A model generated the notes under the pieces. The model ran no database searches and was not told the DNA's origin. It worked only from the letters and a program-made list of their open reading frames with translations. This document shows positions 41,507 through 49,222 of a DNA stretch of 64,000 nucleotides, in pieces. The position numbers and the translations under genes are program-made. Numbering within the stretch: position 1 is the first letter of the stretch; every line of letters starts with the position of its first letter. The DNA comes from Bacillota bacterium (lineage in GTDB: Bacteria > Bacillota > Clostridia > Christensenellales > SZUA-584), in NCBI GenBank assembly GCA_023410595.1, contig JAEYPO010000040.1:48108-112107 (forward strand), in the 5' to 3' direction.

Positions 41507-42277
41507 ATGGATAATAAGAAAACTACTATACTGCTGTGCGTTATACTTACGCTTGTTGCGGTTACGCTGGGGTATGTGTTAATTTCGGGCAACACAAAAG
41601 CCGTTGCCGCTGTCGGTACGGCCGGAACATCCGGCGCTCCCGCCGAGGACTCGATTACGGTTTTCGGGCAGGGTATTGTATATATCAAGCCGGATATAGC
41701 CTATATAGCGCTTGGTTACGAAAACCTGGACAAGGACCCTAAAAAGGCTCAGGATGACAACAGTGCGCAGATGGACAAGATATTAAAGGCGGTAAAAGCC
41801 GCGGGCATAGAGGACGCAGCCATGCAGACTTCCCAGTACAGCGTCAATCAGGATTACGACTATGCTAACAACAAAAAAGAAATAATAGGCTACAGGGTAA
41901 CGAACACGATACGAGTAACGGTAAAAGACGTCGCCAAAGCGGGAGACATTATCAAAGCGGCGTATGACGCGGGCTCTAATCTTTTCAACGGCATATCGTT
42001 CGACATAATAAAGAGGCAGGAGTCGTATATTGAGGCCTTGGACATCGCGATGGAAAGAGCCAAAGAAAAAGCGGATAACCTCGCGCAGGGCTCGGGGCGC
42101 AGCATCACGGGAATAATAAACATAGTCGAATCCTCTCCGTCATATTCCCCGTATAACACCGCGTCGAACTTCGCGTATGCACAGGCGGCGCCCATGGCCG
42201 ATTATGCGGGGGGGGCAATATCGTCCGGCGAGCTGCAGATATCCGCAACGGTAAACATAACCTACCGGCTGAACTGA
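41507..42277 (+). CDS. SIMPL domain (DUF541) exported protein
   Basis: A 256-residue protein with an N-terminal membrane/signal segment (residues about 5-25) and a DUF541/SIMPL body: DSITVFGQGIVYIKPDIAYI at the start of the domain, VTNTIRVTVKDVAKAGDII in the middle and the QISATVNITYRLN end. The family is found as oxidative-stress or envelope-associated proteins of unclear mechanism. It is a single-gene unit with its own promoter and a shared bidirectional terminator. Confidence 0.9.
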   Translation: MDNKKTTILLCVILTLVAVTLGYVLISGNTKAVAAVGTAGTSGAPAEDSITVFGQGIVYIKPDIAYIALGYENLDKDPKKAQDDNSAQMDKILKAVKAAGIEDAAMQTSQYSVNQDYDYANNKKEIIGYRVTNTIRVTVKDVAKAGDIIKAAYDAGSNLFNGISFDIIKRQESYIEALDIAMERAKEKADNLAQGSGRSITGIINIVESSPSYSPYNTASNFAYAQAAPMADYAGGAISSGELQISATVNITYRLN

Positions 42278-42296
42278 TAGAAATTAAAGCAATTAT

Positions 42297-42322
42297 AAAA
42301 GGACGCTTTCGCGTCCTTTTTC
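42297..42322. terminator. Bidirectional terminator between convergent genes
   Basis: AAAAGGACGC, TTTC and GCGTCCTTTT form a symmetric ten-pair stem with A/T tails on both sides, so it can end transcription from both the SIMPL gene and the convergent peptidoglycan-binding gene. Confidence 0.9.
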
Positions 42323-42331
42323 TCTTATTTC

Positions 42332-43240
42332 TTAAAATGTATCCTGCGACTCGTTTGCCGCCCGCTTCACCATCTTTAAGTCTTCCTTGTCTACAAGCCC
42401 GAATACGTCGGACGTGCAACCGTAGAAATACAGCGTCGTATGGCCTGCCATAGTATTATCGGCTATCGTGTCAGCCCCGCTCGGATTCCCGAACAGTGAC
42501 GCTGCGTAATTGGCGTCGCCTATAGTTACTACAACAGAGCGCTTTTCCCAGTTCGTCGCGCCGCCGAAGCATTCGAGATATTTATTGTAGTCTTCGGTAG
42601 TGGGCGTTTCGACGGTAGCAAGGTTTGTACCGCCCGTACGCATCATATTGAACGTTATGTCCGGCTTATTAACGTCTGTTACCTTGACCGTTACACCCAC
42701 AGCAAACGCGGCGTTGATAGTCGCCCAATCACCCAATACCCCGAATGTCGTCGGGTTCTCGTTGGCCGGGCCGGATACTATAGATCCCGCGGCGGAAGGG
42801 CTAAGCGGCTTTCTTACAATGCCTTCCATAGAGAACATCTTGGCGTACGTCTGCTCGCCCACCCGTCCGTCCGGGTCGGCTCCGTTGCTCGTCTGAAAGT
42901 CCTTAACCGCCTGCTGCGTCTTGCCGAAGAATTTCCCGGTAGCTCTGTAGTTGAAATACCCAAGGTCTCTAAGGCGCGTTTGCACCCTTATCACATTAGG
43001 CCCTTCGTCGTTCAGCTTCAGCATCTGGAACCCCGCCGGCGTATTAGGGTCGGCGCTGGCCGGAGTCGTGCCGTCTTCCGGCTGTGTGCTCTCCTCGGGA
43101 GACGTGCTTGGCGAGGGCGACACGCTATCCGATGGCGACGGACTGGGTGAAGCGCCGAGCGCCGTGGGTATCATCACCGTAGATGCGAGTGCAAGCACGA
43201 ACACTATAGTAAGAATACGTTTTTTCATCGACGTTTTCAT
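42332..43240 (-). CDS. Exported peptidoglycan-binding protein with Ser/Pro linker
   Basis: A 302-residue protein. It has a signal peptide (cleavage after about residue 29), a low-complexity linker of repeated Ser-Pro and acidic residues (about 31-62), a PG_binding_1 domain (about 72-135: VIRVQTRLRDLGYF, TQQAVKDFQTSNG, DGRVGEQTYAKMF) and a C-terminal domain of about 140 residues that has no named function (VKVTDVNKPDITFNMMRTGG, AGHTTLYFYGC). This C-terminal part recurs behind peptidoglycan-binding modules in clostridial exoproteins. It probably sits in the cell wall. Confidence 0.85.
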   Translation of the reverse strand: MKTSMKKRILTIVFVLALASTVMIPTALGASPSPSPSDSVSPSPSTSPEESTQPEDGTTPASADPNTPAGFQMLKLNDEGPNVIRVQTRLRDLGYFNYRATGKFFGKTQQAVKDFQTSNGADPDGRVGEQTYAKMFSMEGIVRKPLSPSAAGSIVSGPANENPTTFGVLGDWATINAAFAVGVTVKVTDVNKPDITFNMMRTGGTNLATVETPTTEDYNKYLECFGGATNWEKRSVVVTIGDANYAASLFGNPSGADTIADNTMAGHTTLYFYGCTSDVFGLVDKEDLKMVKRAANESQDTF

Positions 43241-43321
43241 ATAAAACCTCTAGTGTTTTTTTCTATACTACCACAATCATCTAGAAATGTATAGGCATTT
43301 ACTATTTGTTTACATTTCGCC

Positions 43322-44761
43322 TCACGCAAACGTATTCTCCTCAAACGTTACCGCCATACCGTCCTTAAGCTGCACTATCCTGTCCGCAACGTTGCTTATA
43401 AACTCGCGGTCGTGAGATACGAACAGTACCGCTCCCGGGTATGCCCGAAGCACGGTTTCGAGCGCCGAGCGCGATTCTATATCGAGATAGTTAGTAGGTT
43501 CGTCGAGTACGAGCAGATTAAAATCGTTAAGCATTATCTTTGCCAGCGAGAGCTTTAGCCTCTCTCCCCCGCTTATCACGCCCGCTTTATTGCCGATCTC
43601 GTCCCTGCTGAATAAAAGCCTTGAGAGTATCGTCCTTGTGAACTGCTGTCCGTATACCGAGCTTTCGAGCGCGTTCTCCAGCACGCTTTTTTCCATGTTA
43701 AGATCGCTCATGTCCTGCCGGAAGTAGCCGATTTTGAGAGCGCGGCACTTAATAACGCCTTCGCCGCCCGACAATATCATATTGAGCAGAGTCGTCTTTC
43801 CCGCTCCGTTATCCCCTATAAGCGCCGTCTTTTTATTGTTTCGCACGATAAAGCTGCAATGAGAAAGCACGCTCTTTCCATCGAACGATTTGGATACGTC
43901 CTCCACGGTTACGAGCACCGGGCTATATACCGCGCCCGGCATGACGTCAAATACTATATCCCGCTGCTTCCACGGCTTCTCCACTTTCTCAAGCTGCTCC
44001 AGGCGCGTAAGCGCCGCTTTTGCGCTGCGGTCGAGCTTTTCCTTTGCGCCCTGCCCGCCCATCTTGTGCAGCCTCGCCTCCGAATTGCCCATCCGCTTTG
44101 GCGAACGCCTTATGCTTGACGACTTTTGCATCTTCTCTGCCGCGACCCGCTTAAGCCGGTCGTGCTCTGCCGCGTACTGCTCGTACCGCTCCTCTCCCGA
44201 AGCTCTTTCAAGCTCTTTTTGCTCAAGGTACTCTGAGTACCCGCAGCTATAAAGCCTGCAAACGCCGCGCTCTATCTCCAGCACCTTGTTGCATACGCGT
44301 TTCAGCAGCGTCCTGTCATGTGAGACTATAATAAGCCCGCCGCCGAACCCTTTGAGCAGCTCTTCAAGGCAGCGTATGCCTGTTATGTCGAGGTTGGACG
44401 TAGGCTCGTCGGCGAGCATTATTTCGGAGGGATGCGAAAACGCTCTCGCTATTCTCTGCTTTACTTTTTCTCCCCCGCTTACCGTACCGTCGCCCAGCCC
44501 CAGCTTTCCCGCTATGCGCTGGTCGTAATCCCCATTCGCTTCTTCGTCCAGCTGAGGTATTACCACGATGCCGCCCCGCGCGTTGATGCTTCCCGAGTCG
44601 GGCATTAGCTCGCCCGATATGAGTTTTAAAAGCGTCGTCTTGCCCGCGCCGTTCCTGCCCACGACGGCTACCTTGTCGCCTTCGTACAGCGCGAACGTCT
44701 TCAGTTCTATTACCTTTCTGTCTCCGTAATATTTTGTTAAATTTTTTATTTCCAGCAACAA
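43322..44761 (-). CDS. ABC-F family ATPase (antibiotic-resistance/ribosome-protection type)
   Basis: A 479-residue soluble protein with two ABC domains and no membrane segments. Domain 1: GRNGAGKTTLL, VSGGEKVKQR, LADEPTSNLD. Domain 2: GDNGAGKTTLL, ISGGERLKLS, LVLDEPTNYLD; between them lies a charged linker of about 80 residues (AAEKMQKSSSIRRSPKRMG), as in Vga/Msr/Lsa-like proteins that dislodge ribosome-targeting antibiotics. Translation very likely starts at TTG 44761, giving the family's N-terminus MLLEIKNLTKYYG, with AGGAG nine bases upstream; a GTG 19 codons earlier lies inside the attenuator. The mode of control supports a drug-inducible role. Confidence 0.88.
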   Translation of the reverse strand: MLLEIKNLTKYYGDRKVIELKTFALYEGDKVAVVGRNGAGKTTLLKLISGELMPDSGSINARGGIVVIPQLDEEANGDYDQRIAGKLGLGDGTVSGGEKVKQRIARAFSHPSEIMLADEPTSNLDITGIRCLEELLKGFGGGLIIVSHDRTLLKRVCNKVLEIERGVCRLYSCGYSEYLEQKELERASGEERYEQYAAEHDRLKRVAAEKMQKSSSIRRSPKRMGNSEARLHKMGGQGAKEKLDRSAKAALTRLEQLEKVEKPWKQRDIVFDVMPGAVYSPVLVTVEDVSKSFDGKSVLSHCSFIVRNNKKTALIGDNGAGKTTLLNMILSGGEGVIKCRALKIGYFRQDMSDLNMEKSVLENALESSVYGQQFTRTILSRLLFSRDEIGNKAGVISGGERLKLSLAKIMLNDFNLLVLDEPTNYLDIESRSALETVLRAYPGAVLFVSHDREFISNVADRIVQLKDGMAVTFEENTFA

Positions 44762-44788
44762 AAAAATCCACTCCTTTTTGGAGAGGAT
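44760..44788 (-). terminator. Attenuator hairpin before the ABC-F start, hiding its ribosome site
   Basis: On the minus strand ATCC-T-CTCC (44788-44780), a five-A loop and GGAG-T-GGAT (44774-44766) form a stem with one mismatch, followed at once by seven T (44766-44760). It is a good intrinsic terminator ending right at the TTG start codon, and its 3' arm contains the AGGAG of the ABC-F gene. Expression therefore needs the structure to be opened. Antibiotic-inducible resistance genes commonly use such attenuation. Confidence 0.7.
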
Positions 44789-44854
44789 CACCGCACAGCG
44801 CACAAAGTCGCGCTCCACAATATAATCGTGATCTTAAGGGTTATATATAAAAGT

Positions 44855-44912
44855 ACAGTAATCCTCAAACAGCCTTTCGGCATCAAATAATAATTATGTT
44901 TTGGATTACTGT
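44855..44912 (-). repeat. Perfect 10-bp inverted repeat in the ABC-F leader
   Basis: ACAGTAATCC (44855-44864) and GGATTACTGT (44903-44912) are perfect inverted arms separated by 38 bases that also contain a small GCC/GGC hairpin. It overlaps the stop of a four-codon leader ORF. It could be the upstream stem that is disturbed when a ribosome stalls on that ORF, switching the downstream terminator. Confidence 0.65.
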
Positions 44913-44920
44913 ATCTTCAT
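44906..44920 (-). CDS. Putative four-residue leader peptide (MKIQ) of the ABC-F gene
   Basis: ATG AAG ATA CAG TAA follows AAGGAG with an 11-base gap. The last codons lie inside one arm of the inverted repeat 44855-44912. Very short leader ORFs with a ribosome site ahead of an attenuator are typical of macrolide, lincosamide and phenicol resistance genes. It is too short for any homology test, so the call rests on position only. Confidence 0.45.
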   Translation of the reverse strand: MKIQ

Positions 44921-44973
44921 CTATATGATCGCTCCTTAAGTTTTTTTCAGCATACTATATTCTGCAATGTTAG

Positions 44974-45861
44974 TCAAGCGCCGGCTGCTTTTATTATTTC
45001 GTCGAGCGCCGGGCTGCCTGCGTTATCGCGACGCAGCGTTTCAAACATATCCCCTTTTTGCCGGAGGCGCTCCGCCGCGTTTTTCAGCGTAAAATCGCAA
45101 GGGTTTATCCCCGCCGCCAGCTCGTCCCAGCCGACCGGCATCGAGACGGCCCCGCAGGGCACTGCGCGCGGCGAGTATACGGAAATAATATTCTTTCCCC
45201 TGTACATCTGCAGGTAATCGAAATATAGCTTTCGCCCGCGTTTTTTCACCTGCCGCTCTATCGTCATCATATTGGGATATTTCTCAGCAAAGTATTTCCC
45301 GAAAAATTCATTTATGCTGCGTCCCTGCTCGAACGTCATCTTTCCTGACGGTATATATATCTGCAGTCCCGAAGCGCCCGAGGTCTTTACGAGGCTCTCT
45401 ATGCCGAGTGATATCAGCGTTTCGTTAACCTTCAAAGCGCATGCCGCGGCGTCCGAAAACGTCTGCCCTTCCGAGGGGTCGAGGTCAAACACGAGCGAAT
45501 GCAGCAGCCCGTCGGTGAACATGCAAAAGGGTGTATGGAATTCTATGACCGCAAGATTGCCAAGCCACAGCAGCGCGGGCAGGCTGCTTAAGTTTATGAA
45601 CGTGTCGCCTTCTATATCCACGACGCTCACCCATTCCGGGGACTTAGCGGGCGGCCGCTTCTGGTAAAACGATTTGCCGCCTACGCCGTGCGGGAATCTT
45701 ATTGCGGTCAGCGCCCTGTTTGTCGTGTGGGGCAGCATATATGGAGCCAGCTCCGCAAGCGCCTTTAAGTAATCTATCTTGCGTATGCCCGCCTCCGGCC
45801 AAAGCGGCTTTTCCGGATTGCTTACGTTTATCTGCCTACCCTCCACCTCTATGCCGCTCAC
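44974..45861 (-). CDS. ligD: LigD-type primase-polymerase domain protein (NHEJ)
   Basis: A 295-residue stand-alone polymerase of the LigD type. It has the NPEKPLWPEAGIRKIDYL start, KSFYQKRPP, the catalytic acidic pair in VFDLDPSEG, and SGLQIYIPSG. It fills gaps with ribo- or deoxyribonucleotides during non-homologous end joining. GTG 45861 overlaps the ligase stop (GTGA) and has AGGAGG seven bases upstream; longer frames run inside the ligase gene and are rejected. It works with the ligase and Ku encoded just upstream. Confidence 0.92.
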   Translation of the reverse strand: MSGIEVEGRQINVSNPEKPLWPEAGIRKIDYLKALAELAPYMLPHTTNRALTAIRFPHGVGGKSFYQKRPPAKSPEWVSVVDIEGDTFINLSSLPALLWLGNLAVIEFHTPFCMFTDGLLHSLVFDLDPSEGQTFSDAAACALKVNETLISLGIESLVKTSGASGLQIYIPSGKMTFEQGRSINEFFGKYFAEKYPNMMTIERQVKKRGRKLYFDYLQMYRGKNIISVYSPRAVPCGAVSMPVGWDELAAGINPCDFTLKNAAERLRQKGDMFETLRRDNAGSPALDEIIKAAGA

Positions 45862-46766
45862 AGCATGACCTCCTCTCCCGTTGCCTCCGACGCATCGCTG
45901 TCGCAAAAGCCCAGCAGCACCGGATGGCGCAGCGTCATATGGTCCGTCCATTCGGCAAACCTTACCCAGCACGTGAGAGAGGGGCGTATCCATACGACAT
46001 CCTTTTCCTCGCCTGTTTTTTCCTTCTGCATAAAATCTCTTATCAGCGCCCAGTCGCTCTGTTTGAGTCCGGTCGAAACCGCGCCCACCGCCACAAGCTC
46101 GCCTTCGCGGTAAACGCCGAGCGCCAGCGACGCAGGCAGCGAGTTTTTAAGCTGCACGCCCGTCACTACGCAGAGCAGCTTTTTTGATATCTTAGTCTTA
46201 AACCAGTCGCTGTGCCTTTTGCCCGGAACGTAGCGGCTTTCCAGCCTTTTAGAGACTATGCCCTCCATGTTCTTCTGCTTCATAAGCGCAAACAGCGCTT
46301 CTCCGTCTTCAAAGCTGTCGGTAAGCGCTGCGGCCGGGCTGTTTGTAAAATGCTCGCTGAGTATACGCTGCCTTTCAGCAAGCGGCCTGCTTCTTAAATC
46401 TTCGCCCTCCAAAAACAATATATCAAAAACAATATATTTAACGGGCAATTGCGAAGCAAGACGCCTGACTCCTACTTCGTTACGCGTAAAGCCCCGTCTT
46501 AGTACGTTGTAGAACGAGGGCCGCCCTTCCAGAAACACTACGAGTTCGCCGTCCAGCACGGCCCGCTTCGCGGCGATCTGTCCGGGCAGCTCCCTTATTT
46601 CCGGATACGCCGCGGTGCATACGCCGCCTTTCTTCGTAAACAGCGTTATATCCCCGTTCTCAATAACTGAAACGCCGCGTATACCGTCCCACTTCACCTG
46701 ATGTATAAATCCGGCTTTTTTAACGACTTCCGGCAGGCTTACGGGTTCCATACATTTGATTATCAC
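45858..46766 (-). CDS. ATP-dependent DNA ligase, LigD-type (NHEJ)
   Basis: A 302-residue ligase with the adenylated Lys in QVKWDGIR, the LDGELVVF motif, EGIVSKR and SDWFKTKI, and a C-terminal OB-fold. It lacks the polymerase and phosphoesterase domains that are fused in Pseudomonas or Mycobacterium LigD; the polymerase is a separate gene that overlaps this one. It starts two bases after the ku stop. The function is sealing of double-strand breaks bound by Ku. Confidence 0.93.
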   Translation of the reverse strand: MIIKCMEPVSLPEVVKKAGFIHQVKWDGIRGVSVIENGDITLFTKKGGVCTAAYPEIRELPGQIAAKRAVLDGELVVFLEGRPSFYNVLRRGFTRNEVGVRRLASQLPVKYIVFDILFLEGEDLRSRPLAERQRILSEHFTNSPAAALTDSFEDGEALFALMKQKNMEGIVSKRLESRYVPGKRHSDWFKTKISKKLLCVVTGVQLKNSLPASLALGVYREGELVAVGAVSTGLKQSDWALIRDFMQKEKTGEEKDVVWIRPSLTCWVRFAEWTDHMTLRHPVLLGFCDSDASEATGEEVML

Positions 46767-46768
46767 GG

Positions 46769-47596
46769 TTAGCCCTGAGCGCGCTTTTTGGCGGGCGTTT
46801 TCTTAGGCGCTTTCTCCTTCTGCGTTTTTTCTATGCTCGCTTTCAATGCCTCCATCAGGTCTATAACATTGCTTTCAGGCGCCTCGGGCTGCGCGACGAC
46901 TTCCCTGCCCGCAATCTTCGCCTCGATTATTCCTCTCAGCGCTTCCCGGTACTCGTCCGTATACTTCGACGCGTCGAACTTTTCCGTAAGGTTGTCTATG
47001 AGCTGCTTCGCTATATCCATCTCTCTCTCGTCCGCCTTTACCTCGCCGGGCAGCGCGGGCACCTCGGATACCGGGCGTATTTCGTCGGGGTAGAATATAG
47101 TCTCGAGCGCCATTACGTTGTTATATACCCTAAGAACGCAGAGCGTCTGTTTGTTGCGTATCGTTATCTTGGCTATCGCTATTCGTCCCGATTCGTTCAT
47201 AGCATCGCGCAGCAGCGCGTACGCTTTGGCGCTGGAAGCCACCTCGGGCTGCGGCGCAAGGTAATACGTTTTTTCATAGTATATAGGGTCTATCTCGGCG
47301 AGATTCACAAAATCGACTATCTCAATCGTCCTCGCCTGCACCTCCGTTTTCGCCGTTTCAAGGTCTTCGTCGGTCACTATTACAAATTTGCCCGGTTCGT
47401 ATTCAAAGCCCTTGACTATATCGTCGGGCGACACTTCCTCGTTGCAGATCGGGCACGTCTTTTTATACTTTATCGGAGTGTGACATTTTTTGTGGAGCGA
47501 GCGGAACCGCACGTCCTTTTCCTCGGTTGCGGTAAACATCTTTATCGGTATATTGACGAGGCCGAAGCTTATCGCGCCTTTAAACATGGTCTGCAT
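46769..47596 (-). CDS. ku: Non-homologous end joining protein Ku
   Basis: A 275-residue bacterial Ku: MFKGAISFGLVNIPIKMF start, HKKCHTPIKYKKTCPICN with paired cysteines, LETIFYPDEIRP, and a lysine-rich C-terminal tail after residue 245. The homodimer rings DNA ends and recruits the ligase and polymerase. It is the first gene of a three-gene operon read on the minus strand. In spore formers such systems repair breaks in non-replicating or germinating spores; that role is inferred. Confidence 0.95.
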   Translation of the reverse strand: MQTMFKGAISFGLVNIPIKMFTATEEKDVRFRSLHKKCHTPIKYKKTCPICNEEVSPDDIVKGFEYEPGKFVIVTDEDLETAKTEVQARTIEIVDFVNLAEIDPIYYEKTYYLAPQPEVASSAKAYALLRDAMNESGRIAIAKITIRNKQTLCVLRVYNNVMALETIFYPDEIRPVSEVPALPGEVKADEREMDIAKQLIDNLTEKFDASKYTDEYREALRGIIEAKIAGREVVAQPEAPESNVIDLMEALKASIEKTQKEKAPKKTPAKKRAQG

Positions 47597-47736
47597 TTGC
47601 TTTTCCTCCGGTATGTGATAGTTTTAATATCTCCAATAGGATTTCAAGTATGACTAAAGCATGTGCTAAAAAAAGAATAACGCCGGAACATTTTTCATAA
47701 TAATACCGTCAAAGGCTTTAAAGGGAGAGGATAGAA

Positions 47737-48129
47737 ATGAAAAAGATATCTTGCGCAGTACTGGCTTTACTGCTTGCCGCATGCGTGCTGGCGGGATGCG
47801 CGGCCGCGTCCGCTGACGGCGTATACGGAAAGGACGACGCGAATATCACCGTGGGCGAGGGCGAGACGTTCACTATAAAGCTTGACGCAAACCCGACGAC
47901 GGGTTACGACTGGTCAGTCAAAATAAGCGACGAGTCCATAGTAATGCTTGAGAGCCAAGAGTATAAGCAGCAGTCAGGCACAGAAGACGGGGTCGGCGCT
48001 GGTGGCGCCGATTATTTCACGTTCAAAGGCCTAAAGACGGGCAGCACTACCTTAACGCTCATATATGAACGCAGCTTCGAAGAAGGCTCGGCCTCGGAAA
48101 CGCTCGTTTTCAACGTAACGGTGCAATAG
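47737..48129 (+). CDS. Chagasin-like (I42) protease inhibitor lipoprotein
   Basis: A 130-residue lipoprotein: signal peptide with lipobox LAGC (Cys near residue 21), then an I42 inhibitor domain. The three loops that wedge into papain-type cysteine proteases are visible: NPTTGYDW (loop with the conserved NPTTG), the GVGAGGADYFTFKGL loop, and the ERSFEE segment near the end. It should be anchored outside the membrane and block cysteine proteases. AAGGGAGAGGATAG provides the ribosome site. A decayed second copy of its 3' end occurs at 51226-51322. Confidence 0.9.
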   Translation: MKKISCAVLALLLAACVLAGCAAASADGVYGKDDANITVGEGETFTIKLDANPTTGYDWSVKISDESIVMLESQEYKQQSGTEDGVGAGGADYFTFKGLKTGSTTLTLIYERSFEEGSASETLVFNVTVQ

Positions 48130-48153
48130 CCGGCAGCGCCTCTTGACACTCTG

Positions 48154-48186
48154 AGCGCCTGCTCGAATTACGGGCGCTTTTGTTTT
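48154..48186 (+). terminator. Terminator of the I42 inhibitor gene
   Basis: AGCGCC (48154-48159) and GGCGCT (48173-48178) form a stem followed by TTTTGTTTT. A similar structure follows the remnant copy at 51335-51372. Confidence 0.7.
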
Positions 48187-48288
48187 GCCCGCGACGCCGA
48201 ATAAGCCTTGCGTACTGCGAATACGATTTTTCGGCGTCACGATCTCAAATCATTACTATGAACCCATAACAAAGTCTGATAAAATAAA

Positions 48289-49068
48289 ATGCGTGGGGAC
48301 GGTCTCGGATCGGGGGTTCATTTGGATATTAAACAGTTTCAAAATGAATACTTTTCCCAGATAAGCTTTGACAGCCGGCTTATGACGCTATTCGACAACA
48401 TTGACGGCCTCTGTTTTTTTGTAAAAAATACGGATTTTGAGCTCGTTTACGTAAACGACTGCCTGCTCGAAATGTATAAGCTCAAGGACTTAAAAGAGAT
48501 CATCGGAAAAACGGATTATGACATACTTGACACATACCTCGCCGATAAATACCGGCTCGACGATATCAATGTCATGAATACCGGCGTTGCTGCGCTCAAT
48601 ATGATCGAGCTGGTGCTGAGCCAAAGCGGCATACCCGATTGGTTCATTACGAATAAGATTCCGCTGTATTCAAAAAGCGGACAGATATGCGGATTGATGG
48701 GCACAATGAGGCATATAACAGTGTCCCAGTACGATAGCGGCGACACGGATAAATACTCATTCATATATAACGTGCTCGATTACATCGCGGTTCACATCGA
48801 AGAGAAACTCACCGTCAAAAAGATAGCCTCCCGCTTCAATGTATCTGAAAGGATCCTGGAGAAAAGATTCAAAGATTTTCTCAAGATGACTCCCGAGAAT
48901 TTTCTTATCAAGTACAGAATTCTTAAGGCATGCGATTTTTTAGTAAAAAACGGGGATATTGCGCAGGCTGCGTTAAAATACGGATTCTTTGATCAAAGCG
49001 CGTTTACAAAGCAATTCAAAAGGCATATGCATATGACACCGCTGCAATACTTAAAAAAATACAGATAA
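48289..49068 (+). CDS. AraC family regulator with N-terminal PAS domain
   Basis: A 259-residue transcription factor. Residues about 25-145 form a PAS sensor (DGLCFFVKNTDFELVYVNDCL, IIGKTDYDIL) and the C-terminal 100 residues an AraC-type double helix-turn-helix (VKKIASRFNVSERILEKRF and FDQSAFTKQFKRHM). The start may be ATG 48289, or TTG 48321 behind GGGGG. It probably controls the Gfo/Idh and isomerase genes that follow 155 bases later on the same strand, which is the usual arrangement for sugar cassettes. Confidence 0.87.
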   Translation: MRGDGLGSGVHLDIKQFQNEYFSQISFDSRLMTLFDNIDGLCFFVKNTDFELVYVNDCLLEMYKLKDLKEIIGKTDYDILDTYLADKYRLDDINVMNTGVAALNMIELVLSQSGIPDWFITNKIPLYSKSGQICGLMGTMRHITVSQYDSGDTDKYSFIYNVLDYIAVHIEEKLTVKKIASRFNVSERILEKRFKDFLKMTPENFLIKYRILKACDFLVKNGDIAQAALKYGFFDQSAFTKQFKRHMHMTPLQYLKKYR

Positions 49069-49222
49069 ACGGCCTTTGATTCACGCCGGTCAACGCTGTT
49101 TACATTATCTGTGCAAACGCTTTTTCCGTTCGGATTTTTACCAAAAATATTTGATAATATCCTATAAACAACTAATTAAAGCAGCTAACATGATACTATA
49201 AATAAACACAAGGGAGTGATGA

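Noticed and set aside
44762..44818. A 19-codon N-terminal extension of the ABC-F protein from a GTG at 44818
   Set aside because: The family starts at MLLEIKNLTKYYG; the extension would be translated through a terminator hairpin and has no ribosome site.
45861..45993. An N-terminal extension of the LigD-type polymerase into the ligase gene
   Set aside because: GTG 45861 has an AGGAGG site and overlaps the ligase stop; the extension matches no part of the polymerase family.
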